Of a stretch of 6,577 bases of DNA, positions 6,390 through 6,577 are shown piece by piece. A model generated the notes under the pieces. The model was not told the DNA's origin, made no database searches, and saw only the letters and a list, made by a program, of their open reading frames with translations. This DNA comes from Nitrospiraceae bacterium. Its GTDB lineage: Bacteria; Nitrospirota; Nitrospiria; Nitrospirales; UBA8639. The position numbers were made by a program, and so were the translations under genes. The stretch is taken from contig DOFS01000615.1 of assembly GCA_003523945.1 (NCBI GenBank), forward strand, positions 1 to 6,577, read 5' to 3'. How positions within the stretch are numbered: the stretch's first letter is position 1; the number at the start of each line of letters is the position of its first letter.

Positions 6390-6577
6390 ATGCTTGATAA
6401 AAACCCGCAACGATTTTTGATCATCGACGACGATCCCGATGATGTAGAACTGGCTAGTGAAGCTCTTTGGCAGAGGTGGCCCGACAGTATTATCGAAGGA
6501 GTTGGAACAGCGGAAGCGGGATTGGAAAAAGTCAGAGCTTCCTGCTGGTCTTTGATTCTTTTAGATTACAAGCTTCC
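6390..6577 (+). CDS. N-terminus of a receiver-domain protein, cut by the window edge
   Basis: The first 62 codons of a third receiver are visible: acidic residues Asp13-Asp14 in FLIIDDDPDDVE and the phospho-acceptor Asp59 in LILLDYKL. The switch Thr/Ser and the Lys lie beyond the edge. The ATG at 6390 has GAGG at 6377-6380, nine bases upstream. An in-frame ATG at 6360 would add ten residues but has no ribosome-binding site. The gap of 163 bases after the previous regulator contains no gene or clear terminator, so co-transcription with the kinase pair is plausible. The protein may be another single-domain regulator, or a larger one in which the receiver precedes a PAS, kinase or GGDEF part. 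Only the sequence to the right can tell. Confidence 0.85.
   Translation, partial: MLDKNPQRFLIIDDDPDDVELASEALWQRWPDSIIEGVGTAEAGLEKVRASCWSLILLDYKL

Overview
The window looks like a chromosomal piece of a bacterium of moderate GC content that is rich in two-component signalling. The kinase type, the Rcp1-like response regulator and the mixed codon use would fit an environmental Gram-negative such as a Nitrospira-like organism. That placement is a low-confidence impression, because no marker gene is present. No tRNA, rRNA, CRISPR array or intact insertion sequence was seen.

The window has two halves. The left half (about 1-3568) has very little convincing coding sequence. It holds a possible C-terminal gene end at the left edge (1-129) with a hairpin just after it. 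Next come short ORFs with good ribosome-binding sites and touching or overlapping ends (809-952, 940-984, 984-1169). They are followed by a clearly recognisable but broken response-regulator receiver gene (1286-1803), interrupted by a 14-bp tandem duplication. From 1804 to 3568 there is no gene I can recognise, only weak ORF remnants and a few possible control elements.

The right half (3569-6577) is dense and intact. A 736-residue membrane sensor histidine kinase (predicted extracytoplasmic Cache-like sensor, PAS, HisKA, HATPase) is followed after 3 bases by a 147-residue single-domain Rcp1/CheY-like response regulator. The ribosome-binding site of the regulator lies in the last two kinase codons, so the two are probably translationally coupled and form a cognate pair. 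After a gap of 163 bases a third gene starts with another receiver domain and runs off the right edge.

Likely function of the intact part: the kinase senses an extracytoplasmic signal, autophosphorylates at His481 and passes the phosphate to Asp67 of the small regulator, which has no output domain and must act through protein contacts. The downstream receiver protein may be a second branch or a later step of the same relay. The signal and the output cannot be read from this sequence.
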